Both the position numbers and the translations under genes were made by a program. A stretch of 9,658 bases of DNA from Gammaproteobacteria bacterium (GTDB lineage: Bacteria; Pseudomonadota; Gammaproteobacteria; Xanthomonadales; Wenzhouxiangellaceae), in assembly GCA_003561495.1 (NCBI GenBank), contig PWWM01000078.1, forward strand, positions 1 through 9,658, read 5' to 3'. Each line of letters begins with the position of its first letter. Position 1 is the stretch's first letter. Below the pieces are notes generated by a model. It had not been told where the DNA came from. It saw only the letters and a program-made list of their open reading frames with translations, and did not search any database. This document shows positions 8,028 to 9,658 of this stretch, in pieces.

Positions 8028-9218
8028 TCACTTTGCCCCTTGCAGAGCCTCCGAAATGCGCTGGACGGCTTCTTTCAGGGTATCCAGGCCACAGGCGAAA
8101 GATAGCCGCAGATGGTTTGGCGTACCGAATGCCGTGCCGGGTACAGTTGCCACGCCGGCTTTTTCCAACAGGTACTCAGCCAGTGCCAGGTCATCTGTCA
8201 GACCCAGCTTTTCAATGGCTTCACCACAGTTGGCAAAGGCATAAAATGCCCCCTGACCGGGTGTGCAGGAGATTCCCGGCAGATCGTTGAGAGCCGGGAT
8301 CAGCCAATCATGGCGTTCATGAAAGGCCTGGCACATTTCAGCGACACAAGCCTGGTCACCGTCAAGCGCGGCCACGGCTGCTGCCTGGCTGACCGAGCAG
8401 GGATTGGAAGTACTCTGACCCTGGATCTTGCGCATTTCCTTGATCAGCTCGGCCGGGCCGGCGGCATATCCAATCCGCCAGCCTGTCATGGCATAGGCCT
8501 TGGAGACGCCATTGACCACGACCAGGCGCTCCTTCAGGGCGGGGACGACCTGGCCCAGGGTCACAAACGGCTCATCGGCCCACCAAATGTGTTCATAAAT
8601 GTCATCGGTGCAAATCAGTAGTCGCGGGTGCTCGAGCAGCACCTCGCCCAGTTCGGCCAGCTGCTGACGAGAATAGGCGCGTCCCGTGGGATTGCTGGGC
8701 GAATTGAAGATCAGCAGTCGGCTGTTGTCGGTGATCGAAGCCTGAAGCTGGGCCGGCGTAATGCGGTAATCGGTCTTTTCGCTGGTCTGCAAGATCACCG
8801 GTGCCGCGCCGGCCAAGCGAACCATGTCCGGGTAGGAGACCCAGTAGGGCGCCGGCACGAGCACTTCGTCGTCGTCGTTCAACAGCGCCTGAAACAGGTT
8901 GTAGATGGACTGTTTGGCGCCGCTCGATACCAGGATCTGGGCCGGCTCGTAATCGAGCCCATTGTCACGAGCCAGTTTGCCGATGATCGCCTGCTTGAGG
9001 GCCGGTGTCCCGTCGACTGCCGTGTAGCGGGTCTGTCCGGATTCGATGGCCTCGATCGCTGCTCGTCGAATGTGCTCCGGGGTATTGAAATCGGGCTCTC
9101 CCATGCTCAGCGAGATGATGTCGCGGCCTTCGGCGCGCAACTCCGCCGCCTTCATGCTCATGGCGATGGTAGCCGAGGGCTTGACCTGGGCGACACGCGA
9201 GGAAAATCGAATATTCAC
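8028..9218 (-). CDS. Class I pyridoxal-phosphate aminotransferase, aspartate aminotransferase type (subgroup Ib)
   Basis: This cytoplasmic PLP enzyme probably interconverts aspartate plus 2-oxoglutarate with oxaloacetate plus glutamate. At 396 residues it has the usual length for the Thermus/Rhizobium-like (Ib) aspartate aminotransferases rather than the E. coli AspC type. Motifs are the N-terminal ATIAMSMKAAELRAEGRDI, SMGEPDFNTPEHI (38-50), RYTAVDGTPALKQAI (64-78), SSGAKQSIYN with the phosphate-binding loop (98-107), SPSNPTGR with Asn176, DDIYEHI with Asp205/Tyr208, the PLP lysine Lys240 in VSKAYAMTGWRIGY, and the substrate-carboxylate Arg371 in NHLRLSF. The start is GTG at 9218 with AGGGAG 9 nt upstream. 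It is divergent from uvrB over 71 bp; an aminotransferase of this type next to uvrB is also known in Pseudomonas aeruginosa. Subgroup Ib enzymes vary in substrate (some also use prephenate or tyrosine), so no gene symbol is given. Confidence 0.95.
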   Translation of the reverse strand: MNIRFSSRVAQVKPSATIAMSMKAAELRAEGRDIISLSMGEPDFNTPEHIRRAAIEAIESGQTRYTAVDGTPALKQAIIGKLARDNGLDYEPAQILVSSGAKQSIYNLFQALLNDDDEVLVPAPYWVSYPDMVRLAGAAPVILQTSEKTDYRITPAQLQASITDNSRLLIFNSPSNPTGRAYSRQQLAELGEVLLEHPRLLICTDDIYEHIWWADEPFVTLGQVVPALKERLVVVNGVSKAYAMTGWRIGYAAGPAELIKEMRKIQGQSTSNPCSVSQAAAVAALDGDQACVAEMCQAFHERHDWLIPALNDLPGISCTPGQGAFYAFANCGEAIEKLGLTDDLALAEYLLEKAGVATVPGTAFGTPNHLRLSFACGLDTLKEAVQRISEALQGAK

Positions 9219-9227
9219 AATGGATTT

Positions 9228-9233
9228 CTCCCT
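9228..9233 (-). promoter_or_regulatory. Ribosome binding site of the aminotransferase gene, supporting a GTG start
   Basis: On the minus strand AGGGAG lies 9 nt before the GTG at 9218. The codon just before the GTG is ATT, also in frame and 6 nt from the site, but GTG is the far commoner start codon. Confidence 0.6.
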
Positions 9234-9276
9234 GGTGGAATGAAGGCGGTAGCCGCCGGGTGATCACGCTGCCGAG

Positions 9277-9288
9277 CTACAATTATAG
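9277..9288. promoter_or_regulatory. Near-palindromic shared -10 element, aminotransferase gene / uvrB
   Basis: CTACAATTATAG is palindromic except for one base pair. It reads as TACAAT on the plus strand (9278-9283) and as a perfect TATAAT on the minus strand (9282-9287). On the plus strand a start about 7 nt past the -10 falls on the A of the uvrB ATG at 9290; on the minus strand it gives a leader of roughly 55-60 nt for the aminotransferase gene. No good -35 box is seen at normal spacing on either strand. The perfect TTGACA on the minus strand at 9291-9296 is only 3 nt from TATAAT and is not usable with it. Confidence 0.5.
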
Positions 9289-9289
9289 T

Positions 9290-9658
9290 ATGTCAAAACG
9301 ATTTCGCATGGCTTCGAGCTACGAGCCGGCCGGCGACCAGCCCGAGGCCATTCGGCAATTGGTCGACGGTCTGAATGCCGGCCATTCTCACATGACTCTG
9401 CTTGGCGTGACCGGCTCGGGCAAGACCTTCACCATGGCCAATGTCATCGAGCGCGTCCAGCGCCCGGCTTTGGTCATGGCGCCCAACAAGACACTGGCCG
9501 CTCAGCTCTACGGGGAATTCAAGGCATTTTTCCCGGACAATGCCGTGGAATATTTTGTCTCCTACTACGACTACTACCAGCCCGAGGCCTATGTGCCCTC
9601 CACGGACACCTTCATCGAGAAGGACGCCTCGATCAACGAGCATATCGAGCAGATGCGC
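9290..9658 (+). CDS. uvrB: UvrABC nucleotide-excision repair helicase subunit UvrB, 3'-truncated by window edge
   Basis: UvrB takes damaged DNA from UvrA, verifies the lesion with a beta-hairpin and recruits UvrC for incision. The first 123 codons are present out of about 670. They align without gaps to E. coli UvrB from residue 1 (MSKRFRMASSYEPAGDQPEA), which fixes the ATG at 9290. Visible are the Walker A motif GVTGSGKT at 39-46 with Lys45, helicase motif Ia region APNKTLAAQLYGE at 64-76, and the DNA-strand-separating beta-hairpin with Tyr92, Tyr93, Tyr95 and Tyr96 in SYYDYYQPEAYVP. No Shine-Dalgarno sequence precedes the start; the upstream bases are an A/T-rich -10-like element instead. 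No E. coli-type LexA box (CTG-N10-CAG) is present in the 71-bp gap to the divergent aminotransferase gene. Confidence 0.98.
   Translation, partial: MSKRFRMASSYEPAGDQPEAIRQLVDGLNAGHSHMTLLGVTGSGKTFTMANVIERVQRPALVMAPNKTLAAQLYGEFKAFFPDNAVEYFVSYYDYYQPEAYVPSTDTFIEKDASINEHIEQMR

Noticed and set aside
8628..9263. Open frame of 211 codons opposite the aminotransferase gene
   Set aside because: It is low-complexity shadow coding opposite a complete, motif-rich enzyme, with no family resemblance.
9291..9296. Perfect TTGACA -35 box on the minus strand over the uvrB start
   Set aside because: It is only 3 nt from the TATAAT at 9282-9287 and has no -10 at 16-18 bp; it arises from the uvrB codons at Met-Ser-Lys.
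9293..9643. Open frame antisense to uvrB
   Set aside because: The plus strand encodes unmistakable UvrB from residue 1; the antisense frame has no recognisable features.

Overview
The window (9,658 bp, GC-rich, about 95% coding) looks like core chromosome of a free-living gammaproteobacterium. AceK, SucCD and glutamine-dependent NadE proteins of typical size, together with the aspC-like/uvrB neighbourhood (also known from Pseudomonas), suggest this. A large CadC/ToxR-like winged-helix protein with a TPR domain resembles those common in the Xanthomonadales/Lysobacterales and Wenzhouxiangella-like lineages. The assignment to order is inference. I see no phage, insertion sequence, CRISPR array, tRNA, rRNA or toxin-antitoxin module.

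Layout, left to right. (1) 1-1652, + strand: the 3' two thirds of sucC and all of sucD, the two subunits of succinyl-CoA synthetase, 11 nt apart. (2) 1659-1736: a 78-bp element made only of 7-bp tandem units arranged as two facing arms, giving a potential stem of about 30 bp. It fills the sucD-nadE gap and ends 5 nt before the nadE start. (3) 1742-3379, + strand: nadE, glutamine-dependent NAD+ synthetase. (4) 3380-5680, - strand: a one-component membrane regulator (winged helix, one transmembrane helix, FlgO/TolB-N-like domain, long TPR array). Its stop codon directly abuts the nadE stop. (5) 5767-7503, + strand: aceK, isocitrate dehydrogenase kinase/phosphatase, divergent from the regulator. 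A perfect 13-bp hairpin is written into its last codons. (6) 7541-7894, - strand: a small DUF805 membrane protein, convergent with aceK. (7) 8028-9218, - strand: a class I aminotransferase of the aspartate aminotransferase type. (8) 9290 to the edge, + strand: the start of uvrB, divergent from the aminotransferase over a 71-bp gap.

Functional theme: sucCD and aceK act in and around the TCA cycle (succinyl-CoA to succinate; switching isocitrate between the TCA cycle and the glyoxylate bypass). NadE supplies the NAD+ that the cycle reduces, and the aminotransferase links oxaloacetate and 2-oxoglutarate to amino acids. The regulator shares an 86-bp divergent promoter region with aceK, so it is a candidate regulator of aceK, but nothing in the sequence proves this.

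I did not find a clearly new multi-gene system. The items most worth a second look are non-coding: the heptamer hairpin before nadE, the hairpin embedded in the aceK coding sequence, and a near-palindromic -10 element shared by the aminotransferase gene and uvrB that would make uvrB mRNA leaderless.
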